Source: Ralstonia sp. TCR112
GTDB lineage: Bacteria > Pseudomonadota > Gammaproteobacteria > Burkholderiales > Burkholderiaceae
Direction of reading: 5' to 3'
Assembly: GCF_007997035.1 (NCBI RefSeq)
Contig: NZ_VOSS01000019.1
Span: forward strand, 1 to 64,000
Length of the DNA stretch: 64,000 bases
Position 1 is the first letter of the stretch, and the number at the start of each line of letters is the position of its first letter. The notes beneath the pieces are model-generated. The model saw only the letters and a program-made list of their open reading frames with translations. It was not told the origin of the DNA and made no database searches. A program made the translations under genes and the position numbers. Shown one piece after another: positions 45,554 through 54,496 of this stretch.

Positions 45554-45713
45554 AGACGCCGCTTTTATTAACGAATCTTCATCCGGCAGAGCAAGCCGCA
45601 CCCGCTAGAATCGCGGCACAACAAGACAAGATCATTACGCTGCGGCATGCGCCCCGCGCCGCCCGCAGCCGGAAGAGGGAACAGGGCATCGCACCATGTG
45701 CGTGCCTGCATCT

Positions 45714-46700
45714 ATGCTGCCGATTCATCTGCTTTCCACCGGCAAGGCGCTGCCGGAGCAACAAGTCACGTCCGCTGAACTGGATGCCCGCCTCGGCCAT
45801 CGGGCTGGGTACGTGCGCAAGAAGTCCGGCATCGACGTCCGCCACCATGCCACGCTGACCGAGCATCAGTCGGAACTCGCCGGCGCCGCCGTGCGCGATG
45901 CACTGCGCCGCGCCGATGTTCCGGCCGCGTCCATCGACCTGTTGATCTCCGCCTCGGGCGTGCAGGAACAGGCGCTGCCCAACACGGCCGCGCGCGTCCT
46001 GGAGCCCGCCGGGCTGCCAGCCGGCACGCCCGCGTTTGACGTCAACGCCAGTTGCCTGAGCTTTCTCACGGCGCTGCATGTGGCAAGCAGCCTCCTGACC
46101 ACGGGAGCGTACAAGCGCATCGCCGTGGTGGCGTCCGACCTCGCCTCGCGCGGCATCGATTGGGACGACGCCGAGACCGCATTGATCTTTGGCGACGGGG
46201 CAGCGGCGGTCATCGTTGAAGCGGCACCGTCGATATCCGGCGCGGGCATCCACGCCTACCGCATGGAGACCTACCCCGCCGGCAAAACCTATTGCGAAAT
46301 CCGCGCGGGCGGCACGCGCCGCAACCCGCGCACCGGCGCGCAACCGACCGATTACCTGTTCCACATGGACGGCAAGCGCGTATTCAAGCTCGCCTCGCAA
46401 CTGATGGACGGTTTCCTCGATCGGCTGTTCACCGGCAGCCAATACACGCTGAGCGACATGCATGTCGTCGTGCCGCACCAGGCGAGCCACCTGGGGATGC
46501 AGCATCTGCGCAAGCGGTTGGGCGTGCCGGAAGCCAGCGTGGTCGATATCTACGCGCAGCACGGCAACCAGGTAGCCGCGTCGATTCCCACCGCGCTGCA
46601 TGAAGCCGTGACGACCCAACGCATCGAGCCCGGCAAACCGGTTCTGCTGGTCGGCACGGCGGCCGGCCTGACGCTCGGCGGCATGGTGCTGACGCTATGA
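45714..46700 (+). CDS. 3-oxoacyl-ACP synthase III (KAS III/OleA-like thiolase fold)
   Basis: The 328-residue protein contains the triad: cysteine near residue 114 in FDVNASCLSFL, histidine in VVPHQASHLGM and asparagine in YAQHGNQVAAS. This is a FabH-type condensing enzyme. It could condense acyl-CoA/acyl-ACP with malonyl-ACP or with another acyl-CoA as OleA does; it cannot be told from sequence. It is the first gene of a seven-gene operon with overlapping starts, so it probably makes the backbone of an unknown lipid product. The start at MLPIHL matches the fold better than a codon six residues upstream. Confidence 0.85.
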   Translation: MLPIHLLSTGKALPEQQVTSAELDARLGHRAGYVRKKSGIDVRHHATLTEHQSELAGAAVRDALRRADVPAASIDLLISASGVQEQALPNTAARVLEPAGLPAGTPAFDVNASCLSFLTALHVASSLLTTGAYKRIAVVASDLASRGIDWDDAETALIFGDGAAAVIVEAAPSISGAGIHAYRMETYPAGKTYCEIRAGGTRRNPRTGAQPTDYLFHMDGKRVFKLASQLMDGFLDRLFTGSQYTLSDMHVVVPHQASHLGMQHLRKRLGVPEASVVDIYAQHGNQVAASIPTALHEAVTTQRIEPGKPVLLVGTAAGLTLGGMVLTL

Positions 46701-47710
46701 CGACGCTGGTGACGGGCGCCACCGGTGGGCTCGGCCGCAACGCGGTCGACGCACTGCTCGCGCAAGGCGCCCGCGTGCGCGCGACGGGGCGCGATGCCAC
46801 GCAACGCGACGCCTTTGCCGCCCGTGGCGCAGACTATGTGCCGGCCGACCTGGCACAGCCGACAGCGGCCACGCTGGATGCGCTGCTCGACGGTGTCGAC
46901 ACGGTCTGGCATTGCGCGGCGCTGTCATCGCCCTGGGGCGCGTATGCGGACTTCTACGCGGCCAATGTGCGCGCCACGGCGGCGCTTGCCGAAGGTGCCG
47001 TCAAGCATGGCGTCCGCCGCTTCGTGCATATCTCCACGCCGTCGATCTATTTCGACTACCAGCATCACGCCGATCTGCCCGAGAACTATCGTCCTGCGCG
47101 CTTCGCCAATCATTACGCGGCGACGAAGATGCTGGCAGAGGCGGCCATCCAGCAGCAGGTCGCCACGCAGCACCGCACGCACTTTGTCATCCTGCGGCCG
47201 CGCGGGCTGTTCGGCCCGCATGATCGCGTGGTACTGCCGCGCATCCTGCACTTGCTGGAGCTGCGCGGCGGCGTGCTGCCCCTGCCCCGTGGCGGCGCGG
47301 CGCGCATGGACCTGACGTATCTGGAAAACGTGGTGCACGCCATGCAGTGCGCCACCAGGGCGAGCGTGCCTTCCGGCGCCGCTTACAACATCACCAACCA
47401 TGCGCCGGCCACGCTGCGCGATCTGCTCGATCAACTGCTGGCGCAGCAGCTCGGCCTGCGTTATCGCGTTCGCGCAGTGCCGTATCCCGCGATGGCATTG
47501 GCCGCACGCGCCATGGAAGCCGGCAGCGCCGTCACGCGTCGCGAGCCGCTGCTCACGCGCTACAGTGCCGCCGCGCTGCACTACGACATGACGCTCGCCA
47601 ACGACCGCGCGCGCATCGAACTCGGCTACGTGCCGCCCATCGACATGGCCGAAGGCATCCGCCGCACGGCTCACTGGTTACGTGAACATGGCAACGTTGT
47701 CCGTTTTTGA
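46697..47710 (+). CDS. NAD(P)-dependent epimerase/dehydrogenase (extended SDR, OleD/3-beta-HSD-like)
   Basis: The 337-residue protein has the dinucleotide motif TLVTGATGGLGRNAVDALL and the catalytic Tyr/Lys in ANHYAATKMLAE (YxxxK), plus FVILRPRGLFGPHD. These features are shared with 3-beta-hydroxysteroid dehydrogenase-like and OleD-type beta-ketoacid reductases. It would reduce the keto product of the KAS III enzyme. The start overlaps the previous stop by four bases. Confidence 0.87.
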   Translation: MTTLVTGATGGLGRNAVDALLAQGARVRATGRDATQRDAFAARGADYVPADLAQPTAATLDALLDGVDTVWHCAALSSPWGAYADFYAANVRATAALAEGAVKHGVRRFVHISTPSIYFDYQHHADLPENYRPARFANHYAATKMLAEAAIQQQVATQHRTHFVILRPRGLFGPHDRVVLPRILHLLELRGGVLPLPRGGAARMDLTYLENVVHAMQCATRASVPSGAAYNITNHAPATLRDLLDQLLAQQLGLRYRVRAVPYPAMALAARAMEAGSAVTRREPLLTRYSAAALHYDMTLANDRARIELGYVPPIDMAEGIRRTAHWLREHGNVVRF

Positions 47711-48493
47711 AGCCGGGTACTGCACGCATACCGCGTGTGTGGCGCTGCGCGGCGCGGGCCTGCGCACCTGCGCGTTTCCCGCACGCGCCTGGCTGATCGA
47801 AGCCGCCGGGCGGCGCTGGCTGTGGGACACGGGCTATGCCTCGCATTTTCATGACCACACGCGCAGCGGCTTGTTTGCGATCTACCGCAAGGTCACTCCG
47901 GTGTATTTTGATGCGTCGGAATCCATGGCGGCGCAGCTCGCGCAACAGGGCGTGCGCCCAGCTGATCTGGACGGATTGATCGTCTCGCATTTCCACGGGG
48001 ACCACGTTGCCGGCCTGCGCGACTTTCCGGGCGTGCCGTCATCTGCTCCGGCGAAGGATGGATGCACCTGCGCGCGCTGCGCGGTGTTTCCGCGTTGCGG
48101 CGCGCTTTCGTGCCCGGGCTGATTCCCGAAGATTTTGAAACGCGCACGCGCTTTGTCGAACAGTTCGAGCAAGTCGCGCTGCCGCCGGAGTTGGCGCCAT
48201 TCACATCCGCCTGGGCCGTGCCCGACAGCAACGGCGACGTGCTGCTCGTGCCGCTGCCCGGCCACGCCGCCGGACACCTCGGCGCGTTCGTGCGCACGCA
48301 GGAAGGCTGGGTGCTGCTGGCCGCCGACGCCGCCTGGTCGCCGCTGAGCTATCGCGAACTGCGCGGGCCATCGGTATTGGCGTATTCGATCATGGAAGAC
48401 CGCCATGCCTACTTCGACACGCTGCGCAAGCTGCACGCGCTCGATGCGGGCGGCCACGTGCGCATCCTGCTCACACACGAGGGGGCGTTGTGA
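47688..48493 (+). CDS. Metallo-beta-lactamase-fold hydrolase, frameshifted
   Basis: The zinc motif is HFHGDH (in LIVSHFHGDHVAGLRDF) and the later metal residues are in LLVPLPGHAAGHLG and AADAAW. The frame breaks near 48037; one added base restores VPVICSGEGWMHLRALRG. Length would be about 269 residues. It lies in the lipid operon and could hydrolyse a thioester or lactone intermediate. It overlaps the reductase gene by 23 bases. Confidence 0.82.
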
Positions 48494-49800
48494 CGGCGTT
48501 GCACCGCCTGCTGTGGTCGTACTGGCAAACGCGCCGGCTGCGGCTGCCTGATCGCGCCGCGCTGGAAGCGCACCAGCAGCGGCAGATCTCGCGCTTCACG
48601 CAACGCGTGCTGACTCGCAGCCCGTATTTCCGCCCGTTCGCATCGAAGCCGATGCACGAATGGCCGTTGATGGACAAGGCCACGATGATGGCCAATTTCG
48701 ACGCCATGAACACCGCCGGCCTGCGCCTGCACGACGTGCTGGCCTGCGCGCAACAGGCCGAGCAGTCACGCGATTTCCGGCCGACGGTCGGGGCGTATTC
48801 GGTGGGCTTGTCATCTGGCACCTCCGGCGGACGCGGCGTATTCGTTGTAAGCCCGACCGAGCGCGCGCAGTGGGCCGGCATCCTGCTCGCCAAGCTGCTG
48901 CCGCGCGGGCTGTTGCACGGCGAGCGCGTCGCCCTGTTCCTGCGCGCCAACAGCAATCTGTACACGGCCGTGCGCAACCCGTGGCTGACGTTTTCATTCT
49001 TTGATCTGTTTGCGCCGTTCGAATCGCACCGCGCGCCGCTGGAAGCATTGCAGCCGACCATCATCGTGGGGCCGGCGCAGGTGCTGCGTGCGCTTGCCAT
49101 GGAGAAGCTTGCCGGCCGGCTCGGCATCGCGCCCGTGCAGGTGTTGTCCGGCGCCGAAGTGCTGGAGCCGATGGACCGCGCACTGCTTGCACAGGCTTTT
49201 GGCAACGTCGGCGAGGTCTACCAGGCCACCGAAGGCTTTCTGGGCGCGACCTGCGCGCACGGCACGCTGCACTTGAACGAGGCGCACGTGCACATCGAGC
49301 CGCAATGGCTGGACGCGCACCGCTTCGTCCCCGTCATTACCGATTTCACGCGCAGTACGCAGCCCATCGTGCGCTACCGGCTGGATGACATCCTCATCCG
49401 CCGCGACCCGGCGCTGGGCGCTTGCCCCTGCGGCAACCCGGCGATGGCCATCGAGCGCATCGAAGGCCGCTGCGACGATACGCTCGTCCTGCCCGCGCTG
49501 GGCGGCGGCACTGTCACGCTGTTTGCCGACGTGTGTTCGCGGGCGCTGGCACAGGCGCTGCCGCTGCATGCGGATTACCGCCTGGTGCAGACCGATGCGA
49601 ACACGCTGGCGTTGTCCATTCACCCGGCCGACGCCGACATTGCGCGCGCGTGCCGGGCGCACCTGGCCGATGTCTTCGCCTGCCAGGGCGTCGATGCATC
49701 GCGCGTGACGTGGCACGCCACACCCGAGCGCATCGCCACCGATTTCACCACCAAGCGCCGCCGCATCGTCCGGCTCGCGGCGCCGGGAGCGGCACGATGA
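48490..49800 (+). CDS. Adenylate-forming enzyme related to F390 synthetase/PaaK
   Basis: The 436-residue protein shows the ATP-binding loop SSGTSGGRGVF, a PaaK-like core RPTVGAYSVGL, and a C-terminal lid region with CPCGNPAMAIERIEGRCDD, as in PaaK and F390 synthetase-like proteins. It would activate a carboxylate with ATP. The start is GTG, overlapping the previous stop. Its place in the operon suggests activation of the acid made upstream. The substrate is not known. Confidence 0.8.
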   Translation: MTALHRLLWSYWQTRRLRLPDRAALEAHQQRQISRFTQRVLTRSPYFRPFASKPMHEWPLMDKATMMANFDAMNTAGLRLHDVLACAQQAEQSRDFRPTVGAYSVGLSSGTSGGRGVFVVSPTERAQWAGILLAKLLPRGLLHGERVALFLRANSNLYTAVRNPWLTFSFFDLFAPFESHRAPLEALQPTIIVGPAQVLRALAMEKLAGRLGIAPVQVLSGAEVLEPMDRALLAQAFGNVGEVYQATEGFLGATCAHGTLHLNEAHVHIEPQWLDAHRFVPVITDFTRSTQPIVRYRLDDILIRRDPALGACPCGNPAMAIERIEGRCDDTLVLPALGGGTVTLFADVCSRALAQALPLHADYRLVQTDANTLALSIHPADADIARACRAHLADVFACQGVDASRVTWHATPERIATDFTTKRRRIVRLAAPGAAR

Positions 49801-50420
49801 GCCCGCTTGCCACGCGCCTGCGCCATATGGCCTTGGGCTGGTGTTCGGTGGGCCTCGTCTATGGTCTCTGCGGAGCGCTGCAAGGCGTTGGCACGATCGT
49901 GCCCGAGACTGCACTGGACCGCGCCATTCCGTTCAGCACGTCGGGCATCTGGCTGTACCTGTCGTTCTTCGTGCTGATTCCGCTGGCGTATCTGCGGGCC
50001 GACATGTCGCGCCTGCCTTGGCTGGAACGCGCCATGCAGATGAGCGCGCTCGTGAGCGGTGCGGTGTTCATGCTGTGGCCGACCACGCTGCACTACCCGC
50101 CGTTGGCGGATGCATCGTTGCCCGGCAGCGTGCAACGCATGCTGATCGCCATGGATTCGAGCCAGAACTGCCTGCCCTCGCTGCATGGGGCGCTTACGCT
50201 GCTCTCGGTATGGGCGCTGGCGGATTCGCGCAGGCCGATGCGCACAGCGCTCGCCGCAGCCTGGGGGCTCGGCATCCTGTACGCCACGATCCAGACGCGC
50301 CGGCACGTCGCACTTGACCTGTCGGCAGGCGTGGCCGTGGGCGTGCTGTGCGGCGCGGCTGTCCGTCTATGGTTGGCGCGGCGCGCGTCAACGCTCTCCA
50401 TCGAACCGGTGTCCACATGA
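49797..50420 (+). CDS. PAP2-superfamily membrane phosphatase/transferase
   Basis: The 207-residue protein has about five membrane segments. The PAP2 motifs C2 (NCLPSLHGA) and C3 (TRRHVALDLSAG) are present, but the C1 K-x6-RP motif is not evident. This pattern is seen in PAP2-like lipid phosphotransferases. It would remove phosphate from, or transfer a head group to, a lipid. ATG overlaps the preceding stop by four bases. Confidence 0.78.
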   Translation: MSPLATRLRHMALGWCSVGLVYGLCGALQGVGTIVPETALDRAIPFSTSGIWLYLSFFVLIPLAYLRADMSRLPWLERAMQMSALVSGAVFMLWPTTLHYPPLADASLPGSVQRMLIAMDSSQNCLPSLHGALTLLSVWALADSRRPMRTALAAAWGLGILYATIQTRRHVALDLSAGVAVGVLCGAAVRLWLARRASTLSIEPVST

Positions 50421-51547
50421 ATGCCTTCGCCTTGCCGCTTGCATTGATGCTCGGCTGCGTGCTGCTGGAACTGGCTGCGCTCAAGTGGTGGCGCGGCCAA
50501 CCGCTGCCGTGGCGCGACGTCATCCTCAACCTCAACTCCGGCCACGTGCTGATGTGGCTGTGCCGCGGCGTGGAAGTCGCGGGCTTCACGTGGCTATATG
50601 CCCATGCCAGCTTGCATTGGGTAGATGGCTGGCACCCGGTTGCGGGCTGGGCCTTCGCGTTTGTCGCGTGGGATCTCGGTTTCTACTGGCTGCACCGCAT
50701 GCACCACAAGCTGGGCTTTCTGTGGGCGATCCATGCCGTGCATCACGAAGGCGAGCATTTCAACCTGTCGCTGGGCGTGCGCAACGCTTGGCTGTCGTCG
50801 CTCACATCGCTGCCGTTCTTCGTGCCGCTGGCGCTGTTGGGGGTCACGCCGGAAATGTTCGTGGCGGTGTCAGGCCTGCATTACTCGGTGCAGTTCTACA
50901 ACCACTGCGGACTGGTCGGCCGCTCGGGCGTGCTCGACCGCTTCATGGTCACGCCCGCCAACCACCGCGTGCATCATGGCTGCAACCCGGAATACATCGA
51001 TCGCAACTTCGGCGGCACGCTGCTGCTGTGGGACAAGCTGTTCGGCACCTATCAGCGCGCGCTGGCCGACGTGCCGATCCGCTACGGCGTGCACAAGCCC
51101 ACCCACAGCGACAACCCGTTCTGGGCCAACGTGGTGCCGGCATTGCAGTGGCTGGGGCTGCGCACGCCGCATTTGCAACGCGATACGCGCACCACGCCCG
51201 CCGGCTGGATCGCCACCGGCGGTGTGCTGCTGTTTGGCGTGGTGATCGACTATGTGCGCACCGACGGCCTGTGGCCCGGGCACTGGCAAGCGGCCTGGTT
51301 CGCGCTCATCCTGCTGCTCACGCTGGCGCTGGGCGGTTTGTCGGATGGGCGCGGCTGGGGACGCTGGCTTTGGCCGTTGCTGGCGCTTGCGCTGCCCGTG
51401 CTGATGATCGGCATATGCGGCGCGGGCGATGCAATGTCCGACACGTTGGCCGTTGCGCTCGGGTTGCATGGTCTTGCTTGCGGACTGTGGCACGCGCTGC
51501 GGACCGAATCGCCGCTCTCTTCGTCGCCGCATGCCGAATCTCGCTAA
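50417..51547 (+). CDS. Sterol desaturase/fatty acid hydroxylase superfamily membrane protein
   Basis: The 376-residue protein has several membrane segments and the di-iron histidine motifs HRMHH, HAVHHEGEHFN and HRVHHG, in the order of the fatty acid hydroxylase superfamily. Such enzymes hydroxylate or desaturate lipid chains or alkylglycerols using oxygen. It overlaps the PAP2 gene by four bases. The C-terminal 130 residues are extra membrane segments. Confidence 0.88.
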   Translation: MNAFALPLALMLGCVLLELAALKWWRGQPLPWRDVILNLNSGHVLMWLCRGVEVAGFTWLYAHASLHWVDGWHPVAGWAFAFVAWDLGFYWLHRMHHKLGFLWAIHAVHHEGEHFNLSLGVRNAWLSSLTSLPFFVPLALLGVTPEMFVAVSGLHYSVQFYNHCGLVGRSGVLDRFMVTPANHRVHHGCNPEYIDRNFGGTLLLWDKLFGTYQRALADVPIRYGVHKPTHSDNPFWANVVPALQWLGLRTPHLQRDTRTTPAGWIATGGVLLFGVVIDYVRTDGLWPGHWQAAWFALILLLTLALGGLSDGRGWGRWLWPLLALALPVLMIGICGAGDAMSDTLAVALGLHGLACGLWHALRTESPLSSSPHAESR

Positions 51548-52622
51548 GCTCCGCTACGCTTCACCGCGCTCCTCGTCGCTGGCCGAGGATTTGCGCCGTA
51601 CCGCGCACGACCACCTGCAGGCGCACGGCGACCATCGCTTTGCCGATGTGCAGTTCATTGCCAAGGGCACCCTGCTCGTTGTGGTATCCGCGCTGCTGTA
51701 TGGCGTCATGATGACGGCCACGGGTGCGACGACATTCGTGCTCGCCTACATGGCCTTTCCGTTCATCGCGATGCTGCTGGCCATGAACGTGCTGCACGAC
51801 GGCGCGCATCGGGCGCTCTCCCCCTGGGCATGGCTGGACCGCCTCATGACGCGTGTGACCGCCATCCCGCTCGGCGTCGAACCGGCCTACTGGACGGTGC
51901 GCCACGTGCACTATCACCATGCGCATGCCAACGTGGAGCACTACGACCTCGACACCGCTGCAAACCGCTTCCTGCGGCAGACGCCCTTTCAGCCGTGGTA
52001 TCCGCAGTTTCGCTATCAGCACCGCTACTGGCCACTGATTGCCGCACTGTCGCTGCCGTACATCAACTGGATCTACGACTGGTCGGATCGCCTTGGCCTC
52101 ACGCCGCTGGCGGCGGATCGCGTGTTGCCCGGCCTGCGCGGCTGGGCGACGTTCCTGCTGGCGAAGGCGTTGCACTTGCTCATTGCGGTAGCGGTGCCCG
52201 CGTGGGTGGCACATCGGCTCGGCCTCGGCTGGGGCTGGGTGGTGTTCAGCTACTTCGCAGGGCAGATGCTGGCGTCATGCGTGCTGGTCGCGTTGATCCT
52301 GGGCACACATTGGGCAGACGTGACGTTCTATCTGCCACCCGAATCGGGCCAGCTGCCGCACACGTGGCACGAGCATGCATTCCACACCGCGTGCGACTGG
52401 CAACCGCAACCGGCGTGGATCGGCTACTGGCTTGGCGGCTTGAACTGGCACCTGACGCATCACCTTTTCCCGACGTATAGCCACCGGCACTATCCGGCGC
52501 TGGCAGCGCGTGTGGCCGAGGTGGCGCGCGCCCATGCGCTCGACTACCGCGCACTCACCTACCGCGAGTTGCTGACCGCGCAGCAGACCTTCCTGCGCGC
52601 CATGGGCCAACGCCCGAACTAA
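51531..52622 (+). CDS. Membrane fatty acid desaturase
   Basis: The 363-residue protein has the three desaturase histidine boxes HDGAH, HVHYHHAH and HLTHH, with four predicted membrane segments. It is the last gene of the lipid operon and overlaps the preceding gene by 17 bases. It would introduce a double bond or hydroxyl group in a lipid. A short gap follows, then a convergent hydrolase. Confidence 0.88.
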   Translation: MPNLAKLRYASPRSSSLAEDLRRTAHDHLQAHGDHRFADVQFIAKGTLLVVVSALLYGVMMTATGATTFVLAYMAFPFIAMLLAMNVLHDGAHRALSPWAWLDRLMTRVTAIPLGVEPAYWTVRHVHYHHAHANVEHYDLDTAANRFLRQTPFQPWYPQFRYQHRYWPLIAALSLPYINWIYDWSDRLGLTPLAADRVLPGLRGWATFLLAKALHLLIAVAVPAWVAHRLGLGWGWVVFSYFAGQMLASCVLVALILGTHWADVTFYLPPESGQLPHTWHEHAFHTACDWQPQPAWIGYWLGGLNWHLTHHLFPTYSHRHYPALAARVAEVARAHALDYRALTYRELLTAQQTFLRAMGQRPN

Positions 52623-52644
52623 CGCGCGGGCAACATGCGCAGCC

Positions 52645-53427
52645 TCAGTTGCGCGCCTCGACCGCGTGCACCGCGTCGAGAATCACCTTTGCCACATCCT
52701 GCGGCCGCGACTGCTGCGGCACGTGGCTCGTCGGCAGTGTCGTCACCTTGGCGCCAATCTTCCTGGCCATGGCGCGTTCCAGATCCGGCTGGATCATGCG
52801 GTCGTGCGCGCTGACGATGAACCACGACGGCTTGCTGTGCCATGCCGCCACCGTGGTGCGCTCCCCAAATGCCGTGGCCTTGATGGGACCTTGCGTCGCG
52901 GCCATCACGCGTGCCTGCGCGGCGGGCACATCCTGCGCAAAGTCGCTCGCCAGCGCCGCAGCGGGCAGTGACAGATAGCCGTTGGCGTCAGCGACGAGCT
53001 TGCCGATGCCCGGCGCGGGCGCGTAGTCCTTGCCCACCTCTTCCGTCGACTGGCCAGCGTCCGGCGCAAACGCCGCCACATACACGAGGCCGGCAACCTT
53101 GCTGTCCGCGCCGGCTTCGGTGATGACCGTGCCGCCCCACGAGTGCCCCACCAGCATGACCTTGCCCGGCTGGTTGCCGATGGCGCGGCGCGTGGCGGCC
53201 ACGTCGTCGGCCAGCGAGTTCAGACCGTTCTGCACCGCCTGCACCTTCACGCCCTTGGCCTGCAGCAGCGGGATCACCTTGGCCCAGTCGGATCCATCGG
53301 CAAAGGCGCCGTGCACGATCACGACGGAAGGTTGATCGGCGTCGGCTGCCGTGGCGGCCAACAGGGGCGCACTGGCGGCCATGCCAAGTGCCAGCACTGC
53401 GATGGAGACGGCTTTGCGGTTGAACAT
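52645..53427 (-). CDS. Secreted alpha/beta-hydrolase
   Basis: The 260-residue protein has a signal peptide (FNRKAVSIAVLALGMAASAPL) and the nucleophile elbow VGHSWGGTVI, an oxyanion segment VIVHGAFADGSDW, and a C-terminal SAHDRMIQPD and TSHVPQQSRP with Asp and His. This resembles the small-molecule esterase or dienelactone-like group. The substrate is not known. It converges with the desaturase operon. Confidence 0.85.
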   Translation of the reverse strand: MFNRKAVSIAVLALGMAASAPLLAATAADADQPSVVIVHGAFADGSDWAKVIPLLQAKGVKVQAVQNGLNSLADDVAATRRAIGNQPGKVMLVGHSWGGTVITEAGADSKVAGLVYVAAFAPDAGQSTEEVGKDYAPAPGIGKLVADANGYLSLPAAALASDFAQDVPAAQARVMAATQGPIKATAFGERTTVAAWHSKPSWFIVSAHDRMIQPDLERAMARKIGAKVTTLPTSHVPQQSRPQDVAKVILDAVHAVEARN

Positions 53428-53486
53428 GTCGGGTCCTTGTTGTCTGTTCGGTTCTCAGTGGGATGGGGATGCGTGGTGCCGCCGCG

Positions 53487-53738
53487 TCAGGCGTGCGCGC
53501 CGTCGTAGTACGGGTTCGCGCTGCGGGCACCGTCGGTGTAGATGTCGGTGGAGCGCGCACCGTCCGTATAGACGTCGGACGAACGCGCGCCCTCGGTGTA
53601 GGCATCCACCGCGCTCTGCACGGCGCGGGCGCCTTCGGTGTACGGGTCGCGTGCGCCGACGGATGAAGCGGCTTGCGCGCCGGCAGCGGCCACAGCGAGA
53701 GCAACAACAGCAAGGGTCTTGGCGAGATTGCGGGTCAT
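53487..53738 (-). CDS. Small exported protein with Y-T-D/E-G-A-R repeats
   Basis: The 83-residue protein has a signal peptide ending AGAQA, and then five imperfect repeats: DPYTEGAR, DAYTEGAR, DVYTDGAR, DIYTDGAR and NPYYDGAH. Proteins with this repeat are common in betaproteobacteria but have no known function. The acidic/tyrosine-rich pattern might bind metal or form an oligomer; this is only speculation. The DNA repeats in parallel. Confidence 0.7.
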   Translation of the reverse strand: MTRNLAKTLAVVALAVAAAGAQAASSVGARDPYTEGARAVQSAVDAYTEGARSSDVYTDGARSTDIYTDGARSANPYYDGAHA

Positions 53739-53900
53739 GATCGTTTTCCTTTTGAACGGTTGGGTTAGGAGTGCGGCCTGCCGGTGCTTTGCGTTAGTCC
53801 GGCGTCGTGGCCACGGAATGCATTTAAGTCGCCCGACGTATCCGCCACGTAGCGATGTGCTGCCCGTTTTGTCTGGACGTGTACCGGAGCCGGCACCGGA

Positions 53901-53956
53901 TACAAACGCATACAAAACCCCGTCTATCGATGCCCGTTGCTACAAAGCAATACAAA
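53901..53956. promoter_or_regulatory. Four helically phased TACAAA repeats upstream of the cupin gene
   Basis: TACAAA occurs at 53901, 53911, 53941 and 53951, with spacings of 10, 30 and 10 bases, so all lie on one face of the helix. They lie 106-160 bases upstream of the cupin start and about 160 bases from the divergent repeat-protein gene. Tandem repeats in phase are typical of OmpR-family regulator sites. Confidence 0.55.
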
Positions 53957-54061
53957 TCGGCGGCATCGTGAAACCGACCGGATACATCGCGGGCGCCCAA
54001 TGCTGGAAACGAGGGGAGCAAGACCCCGCCTCGTCATCCATCCTTGATCACTGGAGCCCTC

Positions 54062-54460
54062 ATGCAACCGAAACGATTGACCGCAACCTTGCTCGTCCTC
54101 GCAAGCGCGCTGGGTGCGCACAGCGCATTTGCGCAAGCTGCAGGCGTGCATCGGACCGACCTCGTCCATCACGACCTGAGCGTGCCCGGCCGCGAAACCC
54201 TGCAAGTGCGCGTGGATTTTGATGAGCGTGCGTTTGCCCCCGCGCATGTCCACCCTGGCGAGGAAATCGCCCACGTCCTGCAGGGCACGATCGAATACCG
54301 GCTGGATGGCCAGCCGTCCGTGACGCTGCACGCCGGCGATTCGCTGTTCATTCCGGCTGGCGTTGCGCACTCCGCGCGAAACGTCGGCAGCGGCAATGCC
54401 TCGGAACTGGCCACGTATGTCGTGAAGTCCGGTGAGCCGCTGGTCACGCTCGTTCACTAA
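54062..54460 (+). CDS. Exported cupin-domain protein
   Basis: The 132-residue protein has a signal peptide (LTATLLVLASALGAHSAFA) and cupin motif 1 PAHVHPGEEIAHVLQGTIEY with two His and one Glu, then motif 2 GDSLFIPAGVAHSARNVG. A metal-binding single cupin is expected. It lies 36 bases upstream of an epoxide hydrolase-like gene. Confidence 0.85.
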   Translation: MQPKRLTATLLVLASALGAHSAFAQAAGVHRTDLVHHDLSVPGRETLQVRVDFDERAFAPAHVHPGEEIAHVLQGTIEYRLDGQPSVTLHAGDSLFIPAGVAHSARNVGSGNASELATYVVKSGEPLVTLVH

Positions 54461-54496
54461 ACCTGTCGCCCTTCCCCCCTCAAAGAGAGAACATCC

